Shown here: piece after piece, positions 11,337 through 23,854 of the stretch
Numbering within the stretch: position 1 is the first letter of the stretch
Layout of the letters: every line of letters begins with the position of its first letter
Source of the DNA: Owenia fusiformis
Taxonomy: Eukaryota > Annelida > Polychaeta > Sabellida > Oweniidae
Direction: 5' to 3'
Length of the DNA stretch: 64,000 nucleotides
NCBI GenBank assembly: GCA_903813345.2
Contig: CAIIXF020000010.1
Location: forward strand, 12,221,181-12,285,180
Made by a program: the position numbers and the translations under genes
Notes under the pieces: model-generated
What the model was told of the DNA's origin: nothing
Database searches by the model: none
The model's input: only the letters and a program-made list of their open reading frames with translations

Positions 11337-14300
11337 ATGTAACGTTAGCGAGATGTTATGTAGCGAGATAAATAGTGACATAAAAAAGGGCGAAAGCGCC
11401 GAAAACGGAACAAATCGTGGAACTTTCCATATATGACCAGACAACCTTCCTGGGTGTAAAAAGCAACTGTGCCGAAAATTTCCTCCATTTTTTATCTGCT
11501 TTTCGCAATTTTTACCCATACCCCTAAAATTTATAGGGGTAGACCATCCATAACATTTTAGGATTATCATTAAATAGTATCATAATTTCAATGTTGGGAC
11601 CTTTTACCATGATATACATGATAATGAGTGAGATTGCAGTCAATTTTTAGCAAAATGAATATTTACTTATCTTTAATTAATTCCTTTTATCTCTTTTCCA
11701 GAGTGGCATATACTTCGACATAATAAACAATGTAATTTTAATTGAAAATAAAGTTTGACAAACTATGTGACATCTGATGAGTGACTTTAATGCAAATACA
11801 GAATAATCTAGCAAAAAGTGTATCTTTCTTTAACAACTACCAAAATCACTTCTTGTTTTTGACAAGGTCATGCTTGAGTGAAAATGAGCATCAACGTTTA
11901 TGATAGGATCTAGATCAGTTTTTGTAAGTATGATTTTGACCTACATGATTAATAAAAATAATCAAGAAGTAGTTCTGCTTATTTTGATGAACTGTTATGT
12001 TTTTAAAATATGATATTGTTGGTTTAATAAGGGCAGTTTTGAATTAAGAAGGAGTGTTATGTGTATTGGGAGGGGGTCTTGTTACCTGGGTAGATTTCAG
12101 GTAGATTACCAATCAATACAATTTTGCCTCTTAATTTTGAATCTTGGATAGATACCAGATAGCAGAGTGAAGAAACACAGGGTATCATCGAAATCATTCC
12201 ATGGTTTTTCTCCCTGGATCATACCAATTATGCCCACTGGGTACCTGTCCATGTAAGTGATATGGTTCAGCTCAAAGAAATCCACCCTGAAGTTCACAAT
12301 GCTTTCATGAAGGGGCATTTCACTGTCAGCAAGTCAAGAAGAAGCTTCTCCTCCATGTCAATAGACCAAGCCCATGAGCAAAATAATAATGTGATCAAAA
12401 GTGAGGGTGGAGCTGTGGGGTTGTTCGACAATTCAACCGCATTACAGAAGTGGATGGTCGGTGGTCCAGAGATCGCAAGAATGTTAACTGAGTTTGAGGA
12501 TGAGATGAAGGATAATGATGGTCCTTGCAAACCATGAGCACAGTGTGTTATCAAACCAGTTTCAACAAATATGACAATTCCCTTACTGAGGTTATCAATG
12601 ATTTAGGTATAGGAAACCCCTTTATTGCAACATCAAAGGAACTTTGGACACTTGATACTAAAGATGTAATGTCAAGCAGTGCAGTTGACACATTGAACAC
12701 AATTGAAAAAAAGGGGAAAATTCAATGTGAAGTACAGTATATATAAAGGAGAGAATTATTGAAAGATCAAAAGCCATCACCAGACCCTATCAAGAGAAAC
12801 AATTTCAAGATCTTCAAAAAAATCTAACTCAATTTCAAAGCTAGCAAGCTTGAAAAATGACACTGCCCTATTTTCACAACTACATGTATACATATTTTCA
12901 CAACTATACATAGCGTGCCAGAATAGAGACAGCAACTTAGATGAACTTTTCTGACATGAGAACCAGGCTTTCCCTCCATCCCTTTCACAAGATGGCACAA
13001 TCAAGACTGGCCTCAAAGCAAATATCGTAAAACCAGTGGAAGACCTTGTTCCAAATAGAAAGATCAATACACCAGATGTTGAAGCCCTGTTTCTTGATGG
13101 TGCTGTAATAGTCCACCTGCTGAAAACTCAAGAAGCAAGAACCTTCCTACAATACTCAAATTACATATTTAATAAGTATGCTGCAGATCAACTTAATAGA
13201 GTACAAAGACTTGATATTGTATGGGATCAATATATACCAAATAGTGTCAAATCTTCAACAAGAAAAAAGCGTGGATCTGGAAAGCGTCAAATAGTTTATC
13301 AAGAAAACAAATTGCCAGGGAATTGGCCAGAATTTCTACGCTCGGATGACAAGAAAAGTGATCTCTTTACCTTCCTTGCATCAAATGTCTCAGCATTCCA
13401 GTACCAGAGAATAAAATCCTGATTACAACAATTGGGAATTCTGCAGAGGCATATCCTAAGCAGCATGTTTCTGAGATTTCAACATCATCCCTTGAAGAGG
13501 CAGATTCCCGAATCTTTCTGCACATATATGATGCAATGAAAAAAGGCTTCACAAAAATGACAATTAGAACAGTTGATTCCAACATTGTTGTTCTGGCAGT
13601 TAGTACAACTTAACATTCAAATCTGGCTCGCCTTTGGCAAGGGAAAGTCCTATAGATACCTTCCAGCCCACGAAATTGCCCATGTAATGACTCCTCAGAA
13701 AGCCATGTGTTTCCCAATATTCCATGCTATGACTGGGTGTGACACCACATCAGGCTTTAATGGGAAGTCTAAGACATCAGCCTGGAACCAATGGAGTACC
13801 TACCCTGAATTGACTACAGTATTAACAGAAATCTCAATACGACCCAATACCCTGCTTGATGCCTATTTTAGAACGGCTCATTATTCTGGTCTACAACTTA
13901 AAACAAGCAATGAAACATCAATCAATGCTGCGAGGAAGGAGATGTTCACAAAGAGGAATTCAATAATATCACACACTCCTTCAACATCAGATGCCCTTTT
14001 ACAGCATATGAAGAGAGTCTGTATAGTCTGTACCAAGCTGTATTTAGTTGGGGGCAACCACTTACAGCGAATCCTCAAGTTCCTTCCCCAGCTGAGTGGG
14101 GCTGGATATTTGAAGACACCAAATGGATACCAAGGTCGACAACCTTACCCCAAGCATTAGACGCTTGCCAGGCTCTTATAAAGTGTAGCTGCAAAAACCA
14201 ATGCATATCAACATGATGCAAGAGCCTGAAATCTTGTTTGTACAGGATTATGTGTGTGTGATGGCAATTGTTCTTCATAAGGACACTGCAACATACCAAA

Positions 14301-15006
14301 AAGTAACTATGACACTGATAGACATTAGTATAAATCCTTCTATTGATAAGATTAATAAAACTATGATTTAAAAATGTGTGCAAAGTGAAACTAAAGGAAC
14401 TATGAAACAGATATAGATAGTTGATATATGGAGTCTAACTGCACTCAGAAGCCAAAAGAAACCACAAGTCAAGCCGTATCTACCATTTTTTCTGTATATC
14501 TTAAAGATGGGTGTGACTCAAAACAAGCCTTTAACAGTGAAAAAGGTGAAAAATAATAGTCATGTGAAGCATTAGATATAGATGTAATTTTAAAATCATA
14601 TATCACTTATTCGATTTACTCCTGCTACTGTGATATGGTGCAAAATATTCAATACAAGAAAAGTGGGCGTCGCCCATCACCATCCTTTAACATAGCAATT
14701 GAAAATCAATGGTATTTCATATTTTTACTTCAACATTAACTTCTTAACATGATAAGGTAATAATAAATTTGAAGTATGAGCATAATTTAGTAAAAAAAAT
14801 TGTGTCAAATTTTTTTTAGCCCCCCCCCCTCTGTGACCATGGGGGGGGGTAAGAATTGTAAAATTAGGGTAGTTCCTATGGAGCGATTTTTTGGCACAGT
14901 TGCTTTATTTAAAGAGTAGCAATCAATGACCATTTGAGTGGAAAGTTTCACGATTTGTTCCGCAAACGGCGATTACTTTACACTATTTATCCCGCTAATG
15001 CTACAT
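11337..15006 (+). mobile_element. 3.67 kb inverted-repeat-bounded element carrying a TGCDTTS-family gene
   Basis: Inverted repeats of about 160-190 bp lie at 11337-11530 and 14845-15006. The left arm reads ATGTAACGTTAGCG, GATAAATAGTG, GGAACAAATCGTGGAACTTT, GCAACTGTGCC, and the right arm carries the reverse complement of the same blocks in mirrored order. They flank one decayed gene on the + strand. I could not identify a clear target-site duplication. That the pair forms the ends of a DNA transposon is inference. They might instead be two independent copies of a smaller repeat. Confidence 0.55.
12190..14280 (+). pseudogene. TGCDTTS-family multi-copy invertebrate gene, frameshifted
   Basis: Pieces in all three frames line up in order with a family I know as uncharacterised, multi-copy proteins of corals, molluscs and other invertebrates. 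In order: IIPWFF and NYAHWVPVH (from 12190), HPEVHNAFMKGHFTV and IDQAHEQNN with GGAVGL (to 12537); FYKH-like region then LDTKDVMSSSAVDTL in another frame (12540-12746); IACQNRD (about 12905-12930) and HENQAFPPSLSQDG; DGAVIVHLL and RLDIVWDQY (13036-13422); EADSRIFLH and VDSNIVVLAVS in a new frame (13480-13608); LAFGKGKSYRYLPAHEIA and FHAMTGCDTTSGF (13620-14075); AEWGWIFED and the Cys-rich end (14090-14280). At least five frame changes and a local duplication near 12890 make it a dead copy. The family is sometimes linked to PIN/FEN1-like nucleases. I cannot confirm its function. Confidence 0.8.
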
Positions 15007-15858
15007 ACATGTAGTATGATACCCTGTTTCAAACAACATTGCAATCTACGCAATACAATCAGAAATATATTCACAACATATTTCATACATAGTACTATGA
15101 TTATTAAATATATCTAAAATATACCATCTTTGACCAGCTCATATCTATAATTTTACAATTTTACGATAACTGATAGTTTTCATTTCCGACATGCACAACA
15201 ACTCATAACAAAAATTATATAAATTCTAGAATATCTATTCTATACCATACCTTGTCATGTCTATTTTCTGAAAATACCCAAAGTGTATGCTGTATTTGAG
15301 GAAAACTAAAGAACACTAAAGATTTTTACAACAATCCGTTCATTTGTGTATCTTCCCTTGATCTGCGCATTTGCTAATTGAAGAGAACATAACAACTCGT
15401 GTTGTTGCATATTTTATTTTAATTTAGGATGATAGTGAGAATAATATCAATAAGCAAATTGGGTAGTTTAATGGGAATAATGGTGCATAAAAATCATTTT
15501 TCTATAAATGGGCCTACTTACGATAATTGATATATTCAATTTTTTATTAATAACTATATATAAGGGGCCTTTAGATACTTACTCATCAATTATATATATT
15601 ACAGTATATTATGTTTCAAGACTTCTTTATTTTTGTAGTATAGTTTTGTTATATTCAAGAATAAACAATAAGAACGTATCCAACCCGGGGATCCAACATT
15701 TGATTGAAGTATTGCCGACATATCAGCCGAACTAGTAAATACCATGCTTTTCTTTTTATATATCAGTTTTGAATGTCTTGTTATATGAAAATATCAACTA
15801 TCTGCTTTCCTCAATGGATCTGTAACACGCTATGATCTTAGATATGATATACGATAAA
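15007..15858 (-). other. Intergenic and probable 3' UTR of profilin
   Basis: AT-rich. TTTATT at 15626-15631 (AATAAA on the minus strand) lies about 230 bp beyond the profilin stop and could be its polyadenylation signal. Nothing else recognised. Confidence 0.4.
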
Positions 15859-18800
15859 CTACATGCCAAGACTTTCCAAGTAATAAGCAACAACTGCCAC
15901 TCCCTTGTTGGTGTTTCCTTGTTGGCTACCTTCTTTAGTGTGGGCTATCACTATAGCTGAAGAATACAAATACCAATAAAAGTACAATAAAAGTGGTACA
16001 ATAAAAGTGAACTGTTAAATACTGCAGTGATTTCTGCAGTGAGAATAAACAATGTCTCATGATCGAGGAAACTAAATCATGTTTTGAAAATGGCCATAAA
16101 ATCATGAACAATTGAAAATAGACCAAGTAGAATGACGGAACATTGGACAAGGTTTGATTGTACCAAATATGACCTTAAGCCCATGCTGAATGACTATGTT
16201 AAATTTGTTTGGGCTACCTTTTTGGCTCACCCCGTATCACTTCTCGTATAAAGGCCTATGAATTAAAATTTTAAATTTTACTTAGATATGTATGCAAGTA
16301 ATATCATAGGCTCACAATGTGAGCAAAAAATATTAAGGTTTCAAGACAAGAGCTCTCTCAGTACATTGTCATAATTTATGATTTTTGTTTACATTTTTCT
16401 CATAGCTTAAACATACAGTCAAGCCAAGTAAGTAAGTCAACATTCGAAAATAAAAATCTCAAAAATCGTACATCTTTGATTTCCAAAATAATTTGTGAGG
16501 TGGTTATTTAGATGATAATACCCATTTTAACGCACTAATTTTGAGTACATCTCGAATCCATTCTCAACAAAGCGTTCTCGAAATAAGTATTCGAAATGTT
16601 TGAGTTCGAGGTGATAAAAGTACGTTAAGATATACCGCTCTTTAACAAACTCCTTCAGGAACAAGATATAGAATAAAATGCATATTCTTCCTATTTATTC
16701 CCTGACACATGCCAATGAATGTTGCATAAGTAAATATCTCCGTTCTAAAAAATTTTGAAAACGTTGTTCTCTACAGGTGCCGTTTTTTATAATTGAAAAA
16801 CAAAATTGAACATTTTGCATTTCTAAATTGATAAGTTTCTTGGAATACAACTTAACTGTAAACGATTTAAGTCATTAATAATATTTCCCTTAGTGAACCC
16901 ATGCTGAATAGACAGTAACTGGGTCAATGTTTTGTGTTCAACCTTGTTTTCATGACTTTTAAACATGAGTCGACGATTATGTAGGAAATTTCATTTTCAA
17001 ATGTAAGCGTGTCAACTCCTGTTTTTGCACAATATTTAGCCCTTTATAGTGATAGATCGCTAAAATATGCATGTACTTCTCAATTAGGCGATATGTTTTT
17101 CAATTTATAGATGTAAACTAAACTCAAACAAAATTTCAAACCACCCGCTCTATTATTTTGATTACACAAGACGAAATTTCCACTCCCGGGGAGCACTTTG
17201 GTATCACTTTGAAGGAGGATTCTTGAAAAATCGTTCGAATTTTCACAAAAGGTTTCACGTAATTTTATTGCTTTGTCTAAGCCTCGACTTATATTATACT
17301 CAAATCCGATACCATAATTATGAATCAAAATGAAACATTTAATTCACCAGGTTAAATAATAAACCGTTTCGAGAATTGGTGATTTGAGTTAATTGTGGAT
17401 ATTTATATAAATGTAAGTTGGCATGTATTAGACAGTTAATGTACACACATGATGTATGCATCAACGTGTGACTTAAATATCAATATCCTAGATGCGAGTA
17501 GAAATAATCTTGATTTACGTCATTAAAAATGCACAATTCAGTCAAACTGGTGTCATATTTGGAATCTACATATAAAATTACATCTAAAAATGTGGTTTTG
17601 AAAAGAGTTTATTAACTTTGAAAATTTAATTTTCTTTGAAAATGTGACTTCTAGGTCGGGGAGATTCCCCATAGACGCCATGTTGTAAAACTACAAAAAG
17701 TGAAATATCTTTTCTTGTGTTGGGCAGATAATATTTTCTTTTACTGGACATATTTTATTTTGTACAACTATCACATACATAAGGGTAATTTGAAAAGTGA
17801 ACCATTAAAACTGATGCATATTCAAGTTTAAGGGAATTTTGCAATACCCTGCCATGTTATTTCCCCCGAATCAGCCACCTGGTGGCGAAACTGGTAACTA
17901 CCTACTCGCATCTGAGTAATTCGTGACTATCACATTTGGCTTCCAAAAATTAAGTTGGAAATTACAGTGGTAGGAGATTAACGAAAACGTCAATCACATC
18001 CAAATATCCGTACGACGTCAAGTATTAACAAAACACTTTTCGTGCATCTCGAACATGGCAAGGTTCTGTTATCCAGCAATGTGCATTTCGAAAGAAAAAT
18101 TCACAAATATCAACAAATTTCATTGAGCAGGATATTACATTCGAAATCACAACTTTCAAATTATTTTTTTTAACCAAGAATTGTAAGAACTTGAAACATG
18201 TTGTGAGTTTTTCAAACGGCATATCCTCATTCACGTTCTTTGACAAGGATGAATCCATTTGAAAACATGGATTTTCTTGATTATTCTTCAAAACTACCCT
18301 TGAAATATAAGTATGTAGGATATTACAGTGTAAATTGACACGCATTTGATTGCTCGATATCCTGAACAAATAAATGCAGTACCGTCTTGCAATATTTGAA
18401 AACCGAAAGTTCATTCAGTATGTAAACAAGAAAAAATACATTTATGGTTGGTTCAATGAAAAATGACGAATAACATATATCTTTTGAAGTAGGGGTATAC
18501 AGGGACACAGTGGAAAATCAGAAATTTAGGTCATATCCCAAAGATTGCTTCACCAATATGTAACAGAACATCAAAATTATCATTTACGAGTTTGCTGATA
18601 GGTTTATTGAAAATAATTAACCAGAGGTTTACTTCAATTGTGGCACCATTCTTAGTAAATATTGATGAACATACGAATATCGAATGTTGACTAAGTTACT
18701 TGTCTTGACCGATAATACTAAAGCATAATGGGGCAAAGGGCTTACCAGTTTTAGTTGCTTGCATCGTTAAAGCCCCTGAATCTTTTTTCTTGGCTAATAC

Positions 18801-20238
18801 TATTTTATCATCCTCTACCCTTAGAAACTGGTATTTGATCCCTTCCGCAAAAATCCCACCAGCCATGAAGGAGGTAAAATCTTTACTTATAAATGGATTT
18901 GAAATGTTGACCCCTTCTTGTCCCTGTAGTTTAAGAGCCTGAAAGCATTAGGCTAAATACATGTACTACTATAGTATTTTGCACATGCTTGTTGCTGATT
19001 ATTCATGCGCATTTATGTTGCTCGTTTTTAGTTTTAGTGCAGTCATCTTCGTTACCGGATATACTGGTGTTTCTACTTACATTTGGATGACCAGCAGTTG
19101 TCCATATAGCTCCTCCATCAAGTCCTATGATACAAGCTTTATCAGCATGTGTAGTTCCACTTGCATCTTTAGACTGAGCAATTATGTTTTCTATATAAAT
19201 ATCCCAGCCTATTCAAATGTAAAAGAGAAAATCAGTTCCGTGTTTTATATCATATTTATTTTGAAATATCAGTTTGGTGAAATTTAATCAAAATTAGATA
19301 CAAGGGGTGATTCAAAAGTACTAGAAATATTTTGTAGGTATATTACTCATTGAGAGATTTTTGTATTAACGATCAAAATTAATCAATCATCTGCAAGGTG
19401 TCTACATGTACATCTCATCACTACACACAAATAAAGATACCCTTTTTATTTATGATATTTACTCTCAACAATATGTAGTACAAGGTATTTACATGAAAAA
19501 TGTCACCACCTAGTTGCTCACAATATCATGAGTTCAATCTTAGTCAGATTTGAGCTTCTGAGAACTTGTAGATGATTTTGAAAAGATGGTCAATTTAAAG
19601 CAAGTTGAAAAAAGACCTTTTTACCATGAGAAGGTCAGTGAAGGTCAAGTCTTATTTCTGAGAATTTGTAATTAAATGATTAATTTTTTTCAATTTGAAG
19701 CAAGTTGAAAAAACATTTTTGTTGACATTGAGATCATACGATAATATTTTATATTGAACGTTACATGTCATGATGCAAAACACCAGTAAACAAGTGTGCA
19801 TTGACTTAACATGATAAACAAGGAACCTTGAACATGTCCTGAAATGCTGTCTTTGATAATGTAATTCTTCCAAAATATGAAATGATGAATAAAAGAAGAA
19901 TACATACTACTGGCTGTTGATCCTATGGCAAGAAAAGCGAGTATCAATATAGCGTGCTGCATCTCGGATGTTAAAATCGCTTTGATAAGAACAAAAACAG
20001 ATCGCTGGTGTGTATACCACCCTACGTTCTTCACCGCAAAAAACAAAGTATGATCAAATATATTCACTGATCCCCACCTGGTTATAAAGACGTGACGTCT
20101 TTATAACAAAATAGATGAACTTCCGTCGGGGGAAATTTTTACTTTTATCATTTCACCAAGAAGGAGGTCAATTTGTATCCAAATATTTTACCTTTATGTT
20201 AATTGTATTATCACGTTACTGAAAGGCGAACCAGCCAT
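15859..20238 (-). CDS. pfn: Profilin
   Basis: Actin-monomer-binding protein that promotes nucleotide exchange on G-actin and feeds filament growth in the cytoplasm. Exons (minus strand): 20232-20238 (ATG GCT G), 19081-19208, 18746-18938 and 15859-15956, joining in phase to about 141 residues, the usual profilin length. Exon 2 gives GWDIYIENI and DKACIIGLDGGAIWTT. Exon 3 gives KDFTSFMAGG, YQFLRVEDDKIVLAKKK and GALTMQATKT. Exon 4 gives AIVIAHTKEGSQQGNTNK and YLESLGM before TAG. These are profilin's N-terminal helix, strand core and C-terminal helix. Exons 2-4 have clear GT/AG borders. Exon 1 is less sure: its donor is GTTCGC and it lies between two inverted repeats. Introns are about 1.0, 0.14 and 2.8 kb. 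No defect is seen. The C-terminal wording is closest to sea-urchin profilin as I remember it. Confidence 0.9.
19484..19740. repeat. AGGTCA-type repeat fragment in profilin intron 1
   Basis: Starts ACAAGGTATTTACATGAAAAATGTCACCACC, of which the first 20 bases match the family start seen at 4.81 and 47.87 kb, then two ~110 bp units with CAGATTTGAGCTTCTGAGAA and GCAAGTTGAAAAAAGACC. Confidence 0.7.
20065..20190. repeat. Left arm of a ~125 bp inverted repeat near profilin exon 1
   Basis: Starts CACTGATCCCCACCTGG and includes the short palindrome AAGACGTGACGTCTT, then CGACGGAAGTTCATC in reverse sense. Its reverse complement recurs at 22978-23102 at roughly 85% identity by eye. Confidence 0.75.
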
Positions 20239-20440
20239 GAGTAATACATCCAATTAGGGCTCCAACAATCGTGTGAGAAATCCCTCGCTTCAGCACGCGG
20301 GACCATCGTCGGTTCCCACGCTCAATCAATACATGTACGTTCTCTCGAGGATAGGTCCGAAGCTTGATGAAGCAAGAAGAGCCAGGACGACGTTATAACA
20401 CAACGCAACCGAGACTTTATAGACCTGCTGGTTATTGAAG

Positions 20441-20774
20441 TGTAATGACCTTCGATAGCAAGTCAAGGGTTCGATTCCCGAACGGGAGCACACTCTCTTT
20501 TGAGGCTAGTATCTGGCTTGGTACACTACAGCTCCCCGACGGACGTGCCCAAGGGTCGTTACATTGGTGTCAGATGTGGGATTGCCCTTGTGACTCAGTT
20601 ACACTCAGTTATGGGACGTCGTCTTCTAGAGGGGGATGGTGTAATGACCTTCCATAACAAGTCGCTACTACAGTCTCAGCTGTAGTGGCTAGCCCTTATG
20701 ACTCAGGGGTAGAGCGTCGGACTCGAGAGCGGTACACTACAGCTCCCCGACGGACGTGCCCAAGGGTCGTTACA
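20441..20774. mobile_element. Two TGTAATGACC...GGTCGTTACA units with tRNA-like boxes
   Basis: Units at 20441-20563 and 20640-20774 each begin TGTAATGACC and end GGTCGTTACA. They share an identical 44 bp tail starting GGTACACTACAGCTCCCCGA. The first contains GGTTCGATTCCCG, a Pol III B-box. The second contains GACTCAGGGGTAGAGCGTCG, like the D-arm/A-box of a tRNA. No complete tRNA cloverleaf is present, so this reads as rearranged tRNA-derived SINE-like DNA. A third relative lies inverted at 54.30-54.45 kb. Confidence 0.6.
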
Positions 20775-20847
20775 GAAGTGAGGAATTCTCACTCGATTAT
20801 TGGTACTGCTGGATATATTTACTCATGACTGACTAGCTTTTCCGTAA

Positions 20848-22949
20848 CCGCCCTTAAGAAAAAAGCCATGGTAACCATGGTATTCCATGGTGCGCCCATG
20901 GTAATCCATGGTTTTCCATGGAAATTCATGGTTTTCCATGTTATTTTCCATGGAAATTCATGGACGCCCATGGTAATCTTCCATGGATATTAACCATGAT
21001 TTTGCGTGGTAATTGTTGGTTTGGTAATTGGTTTTTAATGGATGTGTCATGGAGATGTAAAATCAACAATTTTGGTAGGATTTGTATTTACCAAAATCTC
21101 CAAAATTAATGTTTTGATGATATATCCCAGTTAGACTGAGACTTATCATTGAGAAAAAAGGGTGGACATTTCATTTTGAAGGTATAGCAAGAACATTCAT
21201 CGAATGTTAGACTCAGCTTACAAATGAGAAAATATGTGAAACAGCAGAGCAGAGAGTAGGCCACAAGATTTCAAAAACAATTGTGCAAAGGTCTGTGTAG
21301 ATCAAGACTAGATAGAGATTGCTTATTTTTTAGGCCAAACACTTCTTTCCTTTGAAAAAGATTAAGTCAAACTAGCCCAAGCTCTGTTTTATTTCAATAC
21401 TTTCTTTAATTTTCAGTTTTAAAAATCAATATGAAGTAATTTAAGAAATAAATAACTCATTTTCTTAAATTACATTTCGTACATTTGAGAATACAATCAA
21501 AAACCATGGTTTCTTTCTTTGAAGTTGAGAAAACTGCAATCAAAAGTCATGGAAGACGGTTGATTGCAATCGAAAGCCATGCTTTTCCATGGTTATTTCT
21601 TTGATGTTTTGGAAAGTGCAATCAAAAGCCATGGTTTTCCATGATTATTCTTTTGATCTTTTGAAAGTCCATGGTTTTCCATGGGCTATTTGTTTGGAAA
21701 AATGAATAATACATTATGTTTCTAAATGAACTTCTCCAAATTAAGTCCCATTCAACTTTTATAAGCATATTATCTGAAAAAATCCACAGAAAAGTATATA
21801 CTTTTACAGAATTTTGACTTGAAATTGAGATGGGGGATTAAACACAAGCCTATGGCTGCAAACTGAAATGTCAATTTGTCTATGTAAGAATATTATATTT
21901 AAAAAGAAGTTGCATGAAGGAAGGGGAGGGGGTTAACAACACCATTTGGCTTAAAACATGAAACATAGTATAAGTAATTAAAATTGATTTGTCTTTGAAT
22001 AGGAATAAATAATCATTTGCATAATTTTTAAATATTTGGTTGCCATTATTCTATGTTAATTAGGTGTCTTAACTCTCAAATTAATGTCAAAAGGTTGATC
22101 TCTTTACAACAGATTATAAGAGTTCATTTGTATAATTCTTAAATATTCTGATCTTAATTGTTATTATATATGATAATCTTACTCTTTCTAATGCTCCCTC
22201 TTCAGTAATTATTATTGTCTGTGAGTGTAGACAGTGCAAGTCAAAAACTCATTGTTGATCAAATAAAACCAAATAGGATTTACTCCAAGTAAAAATGTTT
22301 ATTCAGTCTGCAATATAGGGAATCCAGTGAGCTGATTTTATCACTTATTTTGTCTTTTTTTACATAAGTGCCAAAGTTAAATGATAGCAAATCCCAACAA
22401 ACAAATTATTACTTTTAATTGTGGGGTCAAATCATCAATTAAAAAAATATTAAGTAAACAGTTCTTTGTCATATGACACTATGTACAGAATGTACTAAAC
22501 ATATATTCAGATTGTAAAAACATGGTTGTATTTTAGGCCTGAAACCAGCTTTTGTCAAGAAGGTTGACTTTCTCAAAGATTTTGGGGTGGGGGGGGGGTC
22601 ATATTCTTTTATCTATGATTAATGAGACTAATTCTCAATCCAGCTTGGATTCATTCGTTAAAATATTGATTCAATTTTGAAGATTTTGGTAAAAACAAAA
22701 CCTGCTAAAATTGTTGATTTTACAACTCAAGTGTCATGGTAAAAACATGGCATGTTCATGAAAAAACAATTACCAAACCACCAATTACCACGGAAAATCA
22801 TGGTAAATATCCATGGAAGATTACCATGGGTATCCATGAATTTCCATGGAAAATACCATGAAAAACCATGAATTTCCATGGAAAACCATGGATTACCATG
22901 GACGCACCATGGAATACCATGGTTACCATGGCTTTTTTCTTAAGGGCGG
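20848..22949. mobile_element. 2.1 kb long-TIR element with CCATGG-studded ends
   Basis: Left end CCGCCCTTAAGAAAAAAGCC and right end GGCTTTTTTCTTAAGGGCGG are exact inverses. The imperfect inverted similarity continues about 280 bp inwards (to ~21130 and from ~22665). The first ~150 bp of each arm carry many copies of CCATGG within AACCATGGT and TTCCATGGA words. The interior is AT-rich and has no ORF of substance, so it is non-autonomous. No convincing target duplication was found: left flank CCGTAA, right flank ATGTTA. Confidence 0.8.
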
Positions 22950-22977
22950 ATGTTAACCATTAATATAATTTTGAGGA

Positions 22978-23102
22978 GTATATTTAGATACAAATCAATC
23001 TCCTTCTTGGTGAAAATGAATGAAATAAATATTTCCTCCGACGGAAGTTCATCCATTTTGTTATGAAAACGTCACGTCTTTGTAACCAGGTGAGGATCAG
23101 TG
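22978..23102. repeat. Right arm of the ~125 bp inverted repeat
   Basis: Reverse complement of 20065-20190, ending CCAGGTGAGGATCAGTG. Together the arms enclose the proposed profilin start exon, the SINE-like units and the CCATGG element. Confidence 0.75.
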
Positions 23103-23854
23103 TTATTTGCACGTCGGGTCGTACATACACTAGTGATCTGTAACAAGTGAATAAATAAACGCTATCTCGGTGTTTCCAGCTGGAATATTAACATCGATTT
23201 TTATTTCATTTTTTTATCTCATGAATACTTAAGGCATTGATCAGCATATTACAAGATGTGCTAGTATTCATATTTAGTCTCCAGATGAAATATTATTATT
23301 TTATCGATTTACTATCAAGGTTGATCTCTTTGATGAAGTGATGTTTGGATGGTACTGTAGAAGATAAGTAATTGAGATGCAACTGGGCTATTGCATGATT
23401 AAGTTCTGTTTTTAGATAAAGTGATAGTCTGGAGGATGATTTTCTTTTCCTGAAACAATGAGAGCATGGGTAAAGTTATACACTTTCTGACATATTGTGT
23501 ATTCGCGTTGCGTAGAGGCTGTGTTGTGTTGTTAAAATAGCCTTGGTAACTGGAGTGCGCCCACTGTGAATGCGCAGTTTGAATCTAATTTTTTCTTCTC
23601 ATAAACACATTATATTATCACACCATTCTCACAACTCATAATTGACGTTTCAATCAAGCCATAGATATTAAAAAACTCGTTAAAATCTTATCAAATATAT
23701 GGTAAAGTTGAATTATAGTACAGGTTTTACAGATAAAATCAAAATTTTGCTACTGTTTCATATTAATCTGGACAACTGGTTAATTTTCTTAACAACATAA
23801 CAACAATGGATACAGAATAATCTCTTAGTGACCGAATATACACTAAAATAGCAT
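23103..23854. other. Intergenic, no feature recognised
   Basis: AT-rich, no exon or clear repeat seen. Confidence 0.45.

Noticed and set aside
18025-18508. 129- and 61-codon minus-strand ORFs
   Set aside because: They lie in the large profilin intron, have no domain and have poor splice context. Profilin exons are accounted for elsewhere.
20690-20735. tRNA gene
   Set aside because: Only an A-box/D-arm-like half is present. No anticodon or T arm follows; the B-box half lies in the neighbouring unit.
22586-22600. G-rich run as a possible G-quadruplex
   Set aside because: A single homopolymer-like run in AT-rich DNA; no spaced G-tract pattern.
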